19,958 nt of DNA, taken from positions 1-19,958 of the forward strand of contig SWDT01000082.1 of the NCBI GenBank assembly GCA_009193035.1, given 5' to 3'. Below, one piece after another: positions 1 through 10,156 of this stretch. The stretch's first letter is position 1, and each line of letters opens with the position of its first letter. Below the pieces are notes generated by a model. It saw only the letters and a program-made list of their open reading frames with translations. It did no database searches and was not told the DNA's origin. This DNA is from Halicephalobus mephisto (Eukaryota > Nematoda > Chromadorea > Rhabditida > Panagrolaimidae). A program made the position numbers and the translations under genes.

Positions 1-3000
1 TCCTTCTCTGTCCTCATGCCCTGGGGGACAAGATGGAACTGAAAAAATAAATTCTTAAAATAATAAAAAATTTTTTGATATAAAAAAAGTAATTTTAAAA
101 ATAATAAAAAATTTTTTAATATAAAAAAAATAATTTTTAAAATAATAAAAAATTTTTTTAATATAAAAAAAATAAATTTTAAAATAATAAAAAAATTTTT
201 TGATATAAAAAAAGTAATTTTAAAAATAATAGAAAAAAATTTTTTAATATAAAAAAAAATAAATTTTAAATGTTAAAAAAATAAACTTTAAATATAAAAA
301 TAATTTTAAAAATAATAAAAAAATTCTTAATGTTAAAGAAAAGTAATTTTTAAAATATTTTTGAATAAAAAATTGTTTGAAAATATTTGAAAAAATTATT
401 TTGGAAGAAAAAGTTTTTTTTTGTTTTTAAATAAAAAATTACCGCAAGTTTTGTCGTGGATTTTCAATTTTCCAGGACATCTGCAGATCCAATCGTGACA
501 GAATGCCCCAGGGAAAGTTGCGTGACATTGTTCGTCAGCGAGACGCTTGTCCAGAGTAGTACCCAACAGGAGGAGAAGTCGGATATTCAATGCCTTCTGA
601 AAACGGTTCGATGGATTCAGCCGAAGTACAGCAGATGAATTGCCAGTAAGCGGCGCTGTATTCGCATCTGCTGAACAGTGGACAATAATTTGGAACTTCT
701 TGTTGGCAAACTATTGGTTGTCCTGTTTTCGGGTGGAGTTTTACAGTAAGACCTCCAGGACAAGCCTGTTTGGAGTCGAAGAACGGCGAGAAGGCGTCCA
801 ACTGCATGCGTGGATTGGAGGGGGGTGGGGGGTCCGGGTTTCCTGCAGCAATGGTACCTCCCTACGGCGCCGTTGAACAAACATTCATATTCCTCAGGAC
901 AAGAGTAACTCAAATGAGGGTTGCAGATCCTAACAATACCGTAATCATCAGTAATAGGTTCGTTTCCGTCGTCACAAAGGTCCTTGGCGTAGACGTTCTC
1001 CAGGGGCTCCACCCGGCGTCCCTTCTTCGCCACGGACCCGAGTTCGGAGCAGCAGAAGTGCTCCCTGAAGGCCTTGTTGTAGTGACAGACGTAGCCGAAA
1101 CTGCAGCTACCGTATCTCTCGTTGCAGACCATGGGAAGGCTGTCCGGCGTGTGGAGGAAGGGTCTGGATGGATAAGGACAAGCTTCATCAGATTCTAAAA
1201 AATTATTTTGAAAAATACTTTTTGTAAATTTTGCATTTTCTAAAAAGGCCTAAAATTAGTTTTAGATTTTAATTTTAAAAATTTCAATGAGATTCTAGAA
1301 ATTTCCACAAAAGTTTGAAGAATTTCAATGAGATTCTGAGAACTTTCAAAATCATTTATTAAATTCTGAAAAATTCCAGAAGCTTCATGGATATTTTGTA
1401 AGATTTCAGACGTTATTAATAGATTTTATTAAAAATTTTAGAAATTTATATTCGATTTCGGAAATTTCCAGTGATATTTTAAGAAGTTCTAAAATGATCT
1501 ATTAAATTCTGAAAAATTCCAGAAGCTCCAAGGACATTTTAGAAGATTTTAGACTTTTCTAATAGATTTTATTAAAAATTTTAAAGACTTATTTGATTCT
1601 GAAAATTTCCAATGATATTCTAAAAAATTCCAGAAGTTTCATGGACATTTTAGAAGATTTTAGACGTTATTAATAGATTTTATTAAAAATTTTAGAAATT
1701 TGTATTCGACTCTGAAAATTTCCAATGATATTCTGAAAATTTCTGAAATTATCTGTTAAATTCTGAAAAATTTCAAATTTTTATGGATTCTGTAAGGTTT
1801 CAGAAGTTTCAAAGATGTTTTAGGAACTTTAAAATTTTTTTGGATTTTGGAATTTTCCCAAATTTTTTGTTCAAAATAAAAAATTAAACTTACTGGCTTT
1901 TGGACAGCACATGAATCTTCCGGTGGATGTTTGTTGACAACTGTAGTCATCGGGACATCCATCGAAGAATCCGAAATGGCCTATTTGACAGTGGACACTA
2001 CTTCCGTTGTTGGATATCATGGGTATTTTTCCGGAAGGACATCTAGGTTCGGAACAACAGAAATGAATAACTCCATCGGGGCTCGGTTGACAGCGGTATC
2101 CGGGGGGACAGGCGGGTTCCTGGGGACTGCAGGTCATGGATCTTTTGGAATCGGGCATGATGTAGATTTCCGAGCCCTTAGGGCATACAGAGACGTCCGC
2201 TAAACAGATCTTGCTGCACTCTTCCAAGGACCCGAAGGAGTTCGAGGACCCCGCACAACCCGAGAAAACGAACTTGACACATTTCTCCTGGACAGGATCG
2301 AATCTGAATCTGTATTGCGAAATGGAGCATTCTGATTCCTTGTGTTCTGACTGCATACAGAGCACCTCCGGTCTTGGACAGCAGATATTCATGTCGAAAA
2401 CCCCGAATTTCGGGCTCACACAGAGATGGCCCGGACCGCACCCGTTCGAATCTCCGCACTTCACCAATTTTCCGTCTTTCATTTTCGGATGGCCGTTGGG
2501 ACAGAGGGCATGTAGACAGGACAAGGAGCAGTGTTGTTGGCTTATGAATCTGTTGTAATTGCCTCCACAACCTTTGAATTCAAACGGTACACAAGTGGAT
2601 TCTGAAGTCGAAAAATGCCAAGCTAATGAAGTTTGAGAATGAAGTCCTTCTGAAGGCCCACATTGAGTTCCTGGGTCTTTCGGAAGACTACACGTCATTT
2701 CTGGTTTAGGACAACAGAAATTTCCTTCTGTAGTGAAGACGCAGGAGTATCCCGCCAAACAGGAGGTGTCTTCTGAACATGTCGCTAATTTTCCGTTTAA
2801 TTGGATCAACGGAAATCCCACGGAACAAACAGCGGCTAATCTACAGTAATTTTGACAACTAGACAAACTATCAAAACGATTATCATTTCCAGAACATCCA
2901 GAAAATTGAAACTGTTGACAAGCCTTGGATTGGATGTCGAAGTAGTAGACCGCCTGAGGGGGTGCTTCTTCACAACTCAGACCTGTGTTCAGCGGTTGAG

Positions 3001-6000
3001 AACAAATATTTTCACTTGATGGACAACAAACACTTATATTGAATCTTGTCAAACAGCTGTATCCTCGTTGACAAGGACTCGGATCAGAGCATCTGACGGA
3101 TTTTCCTTCTTTGTTCATCAAGGCCAGTCCGTGGTCGCAGAGACTGGCCACGGGGTCTTGACTGCAGCAGATCCCGGACGAACCGGAATCCAGGAGTGGA
3201 GACTTGAAGCAGAAGAAGGATTCTGGACAGCCCGTGGAGAGAGAACAAGAAACCGGCGATTGGGATATTGGATTTATGAAAGCCGCCGAATTTTTTGGAC
3301 AAACAGAACTGATTCCACAACAGATGAATTTCGATTTTCTGGTGCTTTTGTAGCAACTGAAGCCCGGAGGACATGTTCCGACAATGTTCGGGTTGCATTC
3401 TAGGGTCTCGTTCCCCAGGGGGTCCTGGAAGGGGTCCTGACCTAAAAGACACCCGAAGTTGTTTTCTAGAGCATATTTTGTATTTTTTGGTTTTTCTGTA
3501 GAAAAATTCGAAATTTTTTCTTCTTTGATTTTCAGAGTCCTGGGTGGAACAGTTGTGATTGTTGTTGATTCTACCGTAGTCACAACAGGGGGTTTATCGA
3601 GGGGATGACAGCAATGGTAGTCTCCATACAGTTCGTCGAAAACACAAATGGAACCTTCTCCAGGACAGGAACCGTACTTGAGAGGAGAACAAGGTCGGAC
3701 GTATTTGGTTCTGAAGTCTATCATGGGTCTGGTGCCCCCGGTACACCGGTGGTGCTCGTATTCCAGTCTCGAACAACAAATGCCTCTGGTGACGTTGGTG
3801 GAATGGAAGGCACATTGGTGGTCCGGAGATCCCCCACATCCTTTCAGCATTTCTTCGGAATTTTCTATTATTTCACATTCTATGGATCTACCGTACTTGT
3901 CTATCAACGGCAATCTGGCCCCAGGACACGTCAACAGGGAACTCGAAGAAGCAGTGACCTCCATCGAGACCTGTGTGGACATCGTCGTTGATTCTGTTTT
4001 TATTTTTTTGTTGAATTTCGAAATTTTTGATTCTAATTTTCTGCAACAATATCCCCTGAGGGAACTTCTGCATTATCCTGTTCGTTAGTTGACAAACATT
4101 CGGATTTGGACAATGCATCGTGATTACATTGGAGCGGTTTTCCTTTTGGAATTCCTTCGTCGTCGATTTCGTAACTTACTTCGTATCCTGGAAGACAGAA
4201 ATCGGCCTTCAGAGGACAGCACAAGCCGTGTCTGCACTCGAATCCGGGCACACAAGGCTCGTCCTGGCCGCAATTGACAGTTTTTCCCTCCAAAATCAGG
4301 GCTTTGTCTCCACCGCAAACAACAGGAGAAACAAATTGCTGACAATGTTCGATTGTTTCGAAATGGTTGAAATTGCCTCCTTCTCCTTGGTACATGAATG
4401 CTTTGCATCGTTGTTCTGTACTCGAAAAATAATACCGTATAACTGGATAGAAGACAGCAGTTACGTGTTTCGGGGCAACTCCGACATCGTATTCTTCTAA
4501 TTTTTGTTTTTCTCCGAGGTTGTAGTCGATTCCGCCGTCGGCAGAGCAGATCCAGGAAGGCAAAGGACAACAAACACCTCTGTCGTTTTGGTCCTTTTTG
4601 TGACAACCGTACTTCCGACCACAATCATCGTCGGAATTACAGTATATAGGACCATCTGTGGCTCCTTTTTCCATCAATCCAATAGGACAATCAGATCTAC
4701 AGTAAACTTCACAATCTTCTCTCGACTGGAAAACGTTCGTGTTAACCATGTTTCCTCCGCGGAAAACGAAAGAACGACAAGAATCCGTAGGGGCGTCGTA
4801 GTAGTACCTCGAAAGTGCCCCACTCCGTTCCCCGGCATCTTCGGCTGCATACAAGTATGAGCTGGAATTTTCGAAAATTATTACACACAAAAAACTTTTG
4901 GTTTCATAACAATTGCGAAATGTAACACAATCGTCACATTTTCATGGATATTTAAATTTGTGACGAAAATTAAAAAATAATGGTGACAATTTGCAGTTCT
5001 TATTAAACTAAAAGTTACATTTTTTGTGGGTAGAGATTTTGGATAGTGTCTATTTCGAACTCAAATCAGGGCTTTCCAGTCACTATCCAAAAACAGCTCC
5101 AATAAGTACAAAAAGTGTGACTTTTGGTTTCATAACAATTGCGAAATGTAACACAATCGTCACATTTTCATAAATATTTAAATTTGTGACGAAAATTAAA
5201 AAATAATAGTGACGATTTGCAGTTGTTACTGCTTTAAAAGTTACGCTTTTTTGTGTGTAGAGATTTTGGATAGTGTCTATTTCTAACTCAAATTAGGGCT
5301 TTCTAGTCACTATCCAAAAACAGCTCCAATGCACATAAAAAGCACAATTTTTGATACCGTAACGATTTCGTTAGATTTTCCATGAATATTTGGCACTTAT
5401 GACGGAAATATAACGAAATAGTGACGATTTGCATTTTTTACTGAGTCAAAAGTTGCGCTTTTTTGTGTACTGATCTTTTTAGACAATTTTGACATCCAAA
5501 AAATCCTAAATTTAAACTTTAACAAAAGCTTCTCAAAGTTACTGTAAGATTTCAGAAACTTAAATAATTTAAATTTTTTCTTGAGATTAATCAGAAATCA
5601 GACCTTTGTTGGGACAACACATGGAAGTGGATCCTCCGAAGTGGATGCAATCGAAGAAGTGGCTCAATGAAGTGTCGTCTCCGCAGCCGCCCTTCAGATG
5701 GCAGTTGATAGTTCTGTGGAGGATCGAAGTCTGGAGTCCCATCGGACACGAATCAGGAAGAGAACAGACGGTGCCGTGGTAGGTCTGGACGGGGACCTGG
5801 GGCGGGGTACAGGTGCATTTCCGTTTTACACATCTGGCTGTGGGCCAGTTGGTGTAACATTGACGATCAAAAACGCATTCTTCTTCTGTATCCAGTGTCA
5901 ATTCTGCAAAAAATATGTTAATTAATCTTGAATCGGACACAATCTATTTGAGTGGAAGCTTGTATAACTTTGGTCCCGAAGGGAAATACCCCGAGGACCA

Positions 6001-7416
6001 ACGAAATTTGTACGATTGCAGATTGACAGCAATTTGGAGATTGCGCAATATTCTTAGTAAAGTTGTGATTTATCTCGTGCCCTGGGCCCCATAAAGTTAT
6101 TTCGACATATTTTTGTCTACACGCGGATCCAGATTCCCCAGCGACGACCCAACTATTAAATATTACATAACTAAATCGCCGGCGGTGGTATGGAGACGGC
6201 AGGTGCAAAGTACCACGGATCGGAGCGGAGGTTCGGATCCCGGATGGCCCGAACCCAGATCGTAAAGCTACCCCTATCCTCAGGAGGTTCTGGAGCGAAA
6301 TGGGACATGTTTAATGTGGAAGATTAAAAGCGAATCCGAGTACTGCCGACCCCAGCGGACCCATAGGTCAAAGTCAACCCTAGGGGGATTCAGTAAGAAA
6401 TCCGTCTTCCCCACATCCAGCGGTTTGTCAGAACTTCCGAACACCTGCAGATTTAGAAAGTCCCGTCAAGCTCGATTACTGGACCTCTTTTATCTTTGTT
6501 GTCTTTACATAATTAAACCAACTTTTCCAACATTGAGTCCCTATCTGGACGTAATCCCGCTTGCAAGCACATATCCCCTTCCTGCTACAGTACCATTTCT
6601 CGTCGTGGCATTGGAGTGAAGAACTGCATTTCGACAACATATCTGAATTAATAACGATATAAAAATTAAAGTAAATATTTTTGTTAAATTTTTTAGATTC
6701 CAGAAATCTCCAGAATTCCGAATTTTGATAATTCTGAAAAAATTTAAAATTTTTTGTTGAATTTTGAAAACTTTCACAAAATTCTAGAAAATTCCATTAG
6801 GTTCCAGAATCATTTATCAGATTCTAGAAATTTTTCGAAGCTTCTATGAGAGTTTTCGAAGATTCTAGAAATTTCTACAAAGTTTGCAAAAACACAGAAG
6901 TTTCTAGAAGGCTTCAGAAACTTCTATAAAGTTCCTAAAAGAAATCCAGAAGTTTCTAGAAGACTTCAGAAATTTATACAAAGTTCTTAAAAGAAACTCA
7001 GAAGTTTCTAGAAGACTTCAAAAATTTCTACAAAGTTCCTAAAAGAAATTCAGAAGTTTCTAGAAGACTTCAAAAATTTCTACAGTTTCCCAAAAAACTC
7101 AGAAACTTCTACAAAATTTTAATTTTGCAAAACAAAACTAACTTATGGGAGCATAAGAAGCTCCATTATGTGAATCATTGGGAAAAACACATTGCTGAAG
7201 CTTAGAATCGAATATTTTCCTTTCTCCATTGACAATTCCACATTGATCTCTCACATACACTCCATGTTTAGGATGACAATACAAAAAATGATGTTTTGAA
7301 GAATGTACTGCATACCAATTAGAATCATTTTTGTCACAACTATCACCTTCATGTCCATAATTAATTAAACCATATATAATTTTATTAAATAATAACAACA
7401 ATATTAATTTTTTCAT
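1..7416 (-). CDS. Secreted multidomain Kunitz / lustrin / EB-module protein, 3' end beyond window
   Basis: Exons on the minus strand: 7416-7143, 6642-6523, a less certain exon starting at 6478 (see separate entry), 5903-5604, 4861-1894, 1194-443 and 38-1 (continues outside). All resolved junctions are GT-AG and phase 1, and exons 6642-6523 (120 nt) and 5903-5604 (300 nt) are multiples of three, a pattern of shuffled extracellular modules. The start ATG at 7416 precedes a signal peptide (MKKLILLLLFNKIIYG) and a four-Cys domain. An EB-like module follows, then a second EB-like module with a lustrin repeat in exon 5903-5604. The big exon carries five Kunitz domains and twelve lustrin repeats (pattern C...G.P...C....CP.GY.C....CC). 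Exon 1194-443 adds three lustrin repeats and an EB module completed by the last exon. The frame breaks near 4806-4812, 4115-4128, 4046-4060, 820-832 and 552-585; each break resumes the expected Cys pattern in another frame. Likely extracellular or cuticle-associated, an inference from domains only. No specific orthologue is recognised. Confidence 0.85.
50..260. repeat. Intronic AT-only tandem repeat, about 42-43 bp period
   Basis: Bases 39-442 are the intron between the last two visible exons of the Kunitz/lustrin gene. About five copies of an AAAATAATAAAAAATTTTTT-type unit followed by ATATAAAAAAA occur in tandem, degrading towards 360. No other signal is seen in the intron. Confidence 0.7.
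1373..1760. repeat. Intronic degenerate tandem repeat, about 110-143 bp spacing
   Basis: Within the intron 1195-1893 the string ATTCCAGAAG followed by C/TTCATGGA-like sequence recurs near 1373, 1516 and 1627. Each copy is followed by AGATTTTATTAAAAATTTTA and by AAATTTCCA.TGATATT. The copies are imperfect. This explains the large size of this intron relative to the tiny introns of the neighbouring gene. Confidence 0.65.
4890..5480. repeat. 226-bp tandem repeat filling an intron, 2.6 copies, each full copy with an internal hairpin
   Basis: The intron 4862-5603 contains copies starting near 4895, 5121 and 5347, so the period is 226 bp. Copies one and two are nearly identical; the third is diverged and partial, ending around 5480. 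Copies one and two carry the arms TTTTGGATAGTG and CACTATCCAAAA (5037-5048 with 5081-5092, and 5264-5275 with 5308-5319), able to fold into a 12-bp stem with a 32-base loop. Confidence 0.85.
5930..6478 (-). other. Coding-like GC-richer island inside the Kunitz/lustrin gene, unrecognised domain, frame broken
   Basis: The segment is clearly less AT-rich than the introns around it and gives protein-like stretches in shifting minus-strand frames. Examples are DFDLWVRWGRQYSDS (about 6336-6378), SFTIWVRAIRDPNLRSDP (about 6208-6270) and YVEITLWGPGHEINHNF (about 6060-6110); SYKFRWSSGYFPSGPK (about 5960-6015) overlaps in an alternative frame. A 44-base intron (6522-6479, GTTGGT...CCAG) would join the EB exon 6642-6523 to it in the matching phase 1, after which the frame must shift several times. 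I could not find a convincing 3' donor before exon 5903-5604. It may be a genuine exon encoding a domain I do not know, damaged by indels, or a degraded coding remnant captured in an intron. No family is assigned. Confidence 0.4.
6896..7125. repeat. 52-bp minisatellite in intron 1, rich in heat-shock-element-like pentamers
   Basis: AGAAGTTTCTAGAAG begins exactly at 6896, 6948, 7000 and 7052, giving a strict 52-bp period, with a decayed fifth unit up to about 7125. It lies in the first intron (6643-7142) of the Kunitz/lustrin gene. The string reads as three contiguous inverted nGAAn/nTTCn pentamers, the arrangement of an HSF-binding element. Whether it is bound is not shown by the sequence. 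Confidence 0.85.
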
Positions 7417-7684
7417 TTTTCTATAGTACAGTATACAAGTAAAAATAAAAATAGTACTTTATCGGGAGCGTAAGCCGATTTGTTTTCGCTTTCTTATTCC
7501 GTTCCATTTTTCAGGTTGTGTCAATCTCAAACTTCTAGCTGAAGCCCGACACGGCAAACATCCCGTCACTCAATCGCGACCTATAAGGTCGACAGTAGAT
7601 TAGACTTTGTTTCAATCGAGACAAACAACCGACAAAAATGTTTTTTTACAAGAGATCATTTGGAAAATCAACAAATCAATAAAA
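7417..7684. other. Spacer between the CstF-77 3' end and the Kunitz/lustrin 5' end
   Basis: 268 bases separate two genes on the same strand. The spacer is less AT-rich than the introns and includes a short hairpin CGACC-TATAA-GGTCG at about 7579-7593. CTATAG directly before the AAAA-ATG of the downstream gene could be a splice acceptor. No AATAAA on the minus strand was seen after the CstF-77 stop. It may be a promoter or an intercistronic region of an operon. Confidence 0.4.
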
Positions 7685-10156
7685 TTAAGCTTCTACAGGT
7701 CTTGCTTTTGCATTCATCCGTTTTTTAAATATATCCCCACTGGATTCGACTGTTGTTCCGTTAGTTTCGTCTTCAGAATCCGATTCATTTTGATTTTTCT
7801 TTTCCTTTGTCTTCTATATTCTTCTGAAGCATACAAAACCGCCGGATCAGTCGTCGTTGTCACCAGTTGTTGAAATTCTCTCTTGATATCAACAGCCTTA
7901 TAGTTAGCAAGATAGATTGATTCGGTTCCACCGATTCCTTGAACTTCGCTTTCGGCGGTTCTCTATTGAAATGAAAAAGTGTCTCCATTAAATGTTGATG
8001 ATCAACAAACGGTCCATTGAAGGATTCCGGAGGTGGAAGTTTCTTTGCCAAAAACGCAAGACTCGGAGGAGCTGGAAACAATCCACCAGGAACAGGATGG
8101 AACGACGGTTCTGTCCGACTTGCTGCCTTGAATGGGATCATCTGGCTAGTATCAGGTCGAGGAAATCCACTTATCTCGATGTTGACATTAGCTATACGAG
8201 GATTTGTCGGGTTTCCGTATCGAGAACTAGCAGAAGCAACATTCGATGCTCCTTGTGTATTTAATCTACTGATTTTCTAAAACAATAAAATCCTCAAAAA
8301 AACATTTTAAATCTAAAACTTACTCCATATCCCATTAATTTCAATTGTTCTGAATCACATGGCCATAAATTCATAAATTTAAATCTATCAACCAAAAACA
8401 AGGCTTGTCTGTCTTCATAAACCTCATTCAATGCCTTTCTTCTTGCTCTGTCTACTTTGTGCAAAGAAGCAGCATTACCCACTCTCGTTTCCAAGTCCAA
8501 ATAACGATCCCACATGTCTCTAAAGACAAATTATTAAAAAATAACAAAAATTCTAAAAAACCTACATTCTTAATTCTGTACTGATATCTGGAGAATCTAA
8601 CAGTCTTTCAATAACAACTCTGGTATTATTATCGTCGTTAACATGAGTCAAAAAATCAACATAGGCAGTTGCGAATTCGGAAATATTACCAAACTGCTTC
8701 AACCCGTAATCGAAAATTTTCTGAGCCACCGACACATCCTAAAATTCAATATATTCAATAGTTACAGAATTGCAAAAATTCACCTTGCTGCAATGGAATT
8801 CCATAAGAGCACCGGCAATATATATATGAAATTGACATCGTTGATCGCATCTGGCCTTCTGGAACACTGCTCTTGCTGATCTGACGCCTTCCGTTCTTCT
8901 TACGAAATTCATAAGCATTATGTAGGCCAAAGTAGGATCTTCCGCAAAATTAATCAACTTGTCGTATATCTGCTTCGCCACTTCGTAACGACCTTTGGCT
9001 TCTTCAAAATCAGCATGGGCGAAATGAATCAAGGGTGTTTCCCTCATTAATCCAGAAGTCGCCCGATTGTACAGCTTGCTGGTTTCTTCTGCAATGACAT
9101 CAGCGACTTTCGTGTCTCCTTGGTCCTTCAGTTCAGAAACTATTTTCTCATGATAACAGGCGGATTCATACCATATATCCGCGTGATATCCGAGAGACAA
9201 TAGGGCTTGGTCGTAGGCGTAAATTACCCGTTTTGCCTTCAATCCTAATTCTTCTGTCCTTAAAGGATTGCTTTTCTCGAAGGCGATGTACTTCCTCCAG
9301 AGATCCACTTGTTTCTGTTCTGCCGCTGTTCCGCGAGGAGGGACGGAGATCGCTTGTCTGTTGATGCCCTGCATGATCTGCTCGATCTGTTTGTAGACCT
9401 TTTTCACGTGTTGGTAGTCTTTCAATCTATCAGCAATCAGTTTTTCTGCCAAATTCATGTTTACCGACTGAAAGTTGAAAAATTTATTGATGACATTACC
9501 CTTCGACAAACCTTTTCAAAAGCACAATAATCTTGCCATATCTGATCTAGATTTGCCAAAGGAGTGGACAATGCCTTTTGGTAAATCTTCCTAACCGCAG
9601 CGACTTTTTGGTTTTCTGAATATTGACCTACTGCTTCGACGTTTTTCAGGAATTGGACGTAATCCAGGTAAATCTGAGACGCTTGGGTGTCAACTCCGAC
9701 TCTGTCAATGGCACAGTCAAAGGCCTCAGCCACTTTCTCTCGGTAGTTCGCTATGTGTCCCTTGGTTTCTCGGATATAGAACACATATGACTTCCACAAG
9801 TCGATATGCAAAACTTCGAATAGACACCTGTCAAACAGCTGAAAATACAGGGGTTAGTCAGGAGTGGGGGATTGAAGCCAAACCTGTTCGACTCGATCGA
9901 AGTTCTTTGCCCGTAACTCGTGCTCGATGTAAGCCTTCCAATACCGTCCAGCATTAGGAAACTGTGTCACTAATTTTTCATAGAATTCCTTGCTTGGTCA
10001 ATGGCACGGGCCTGTAAAAAATCAAGTTCCAAATAAAACCAATTTTTTTAAGGAAAAACCACCGAAGATTCCCGCAAGAGCAGGTTCCAGGCATCCACAT
10101 CGAAGGGATTTAACTCAATTCGCTTCTCTGGATTCAGAAACAGATGCAGTAGACAT
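7685..10156 (-). CDS. suf-1: Cleavage stimulation factor subunit 3 (CstF-77, suppressor of forked)
   Basis: Scaffold subunit of CstF, which binds the GU-rich element downstream of the poly(A) signal and promotes pre-mRNA cleavage in the nucleus. Exons: 10156-10063, 10011-9884, 9838-9512, 9467-8784, 8738-8566, 8519-8324 and 8276-7685. The six introns are 51, 45, 44, 45, 46 and 47 nt, all GT-AG. Total is about 731 codons, close to the roughly 717 of human CstF-77. HAT-repeat blocks match in order, for example LHIDLWKSYVFYIRETKG, NVEAVGQYSENQ, KYIAFEKSNPLRTE, LVDRFKFMNLWPC and, near the C terminus, FHPVPGGLFPAPPS and LPPPESFNGPFV. The tail is acidic then basic, ending at TAA 7685-7687. The frame is broken near 10124-10135, 9984-9990, 7895-7940 and 7795-7806, each time resuming family sequence in another frame. 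Exons 9838-9512 and 9467-8784 (about 337 codons) are uninterrupted. Start chosen as the only ATG just before the first conserved block; its exact position is less sure. Confidence 0.93.

Noticed and set aside
50..360. CRISPR-like array in the AT-only repeat
   Set aside because: Units are contiguous with no unique spacers and the DNA is a eukaryotic intron.
770..1198. Plus-strand open frame of 142 codons
   Set aside because: It is the antisense shadow of the exon 1194-443, whose minus-strand translation shows regular lustrin cysteines.
1931..3403. Several plus-strand open frames opposite the large exon
   Set aside because: They lack domain signatures and exist because of the codon usage of the 703-codon minus-strand frame.
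3888..4118. Separate small minus-strand gene
   Set aside because: Its first part continues the lustrin repeat (HCPNPNVC) of the large exon in a shifted frame; it is a frameshift fragment, not its own gene.
6170..6480. rRNA or tRNA gene in the GC-richer block
   Set aside because: I could not find a cloverleaf or a recognised rRNA motif; the peptide fragments on the minus strand fit better.
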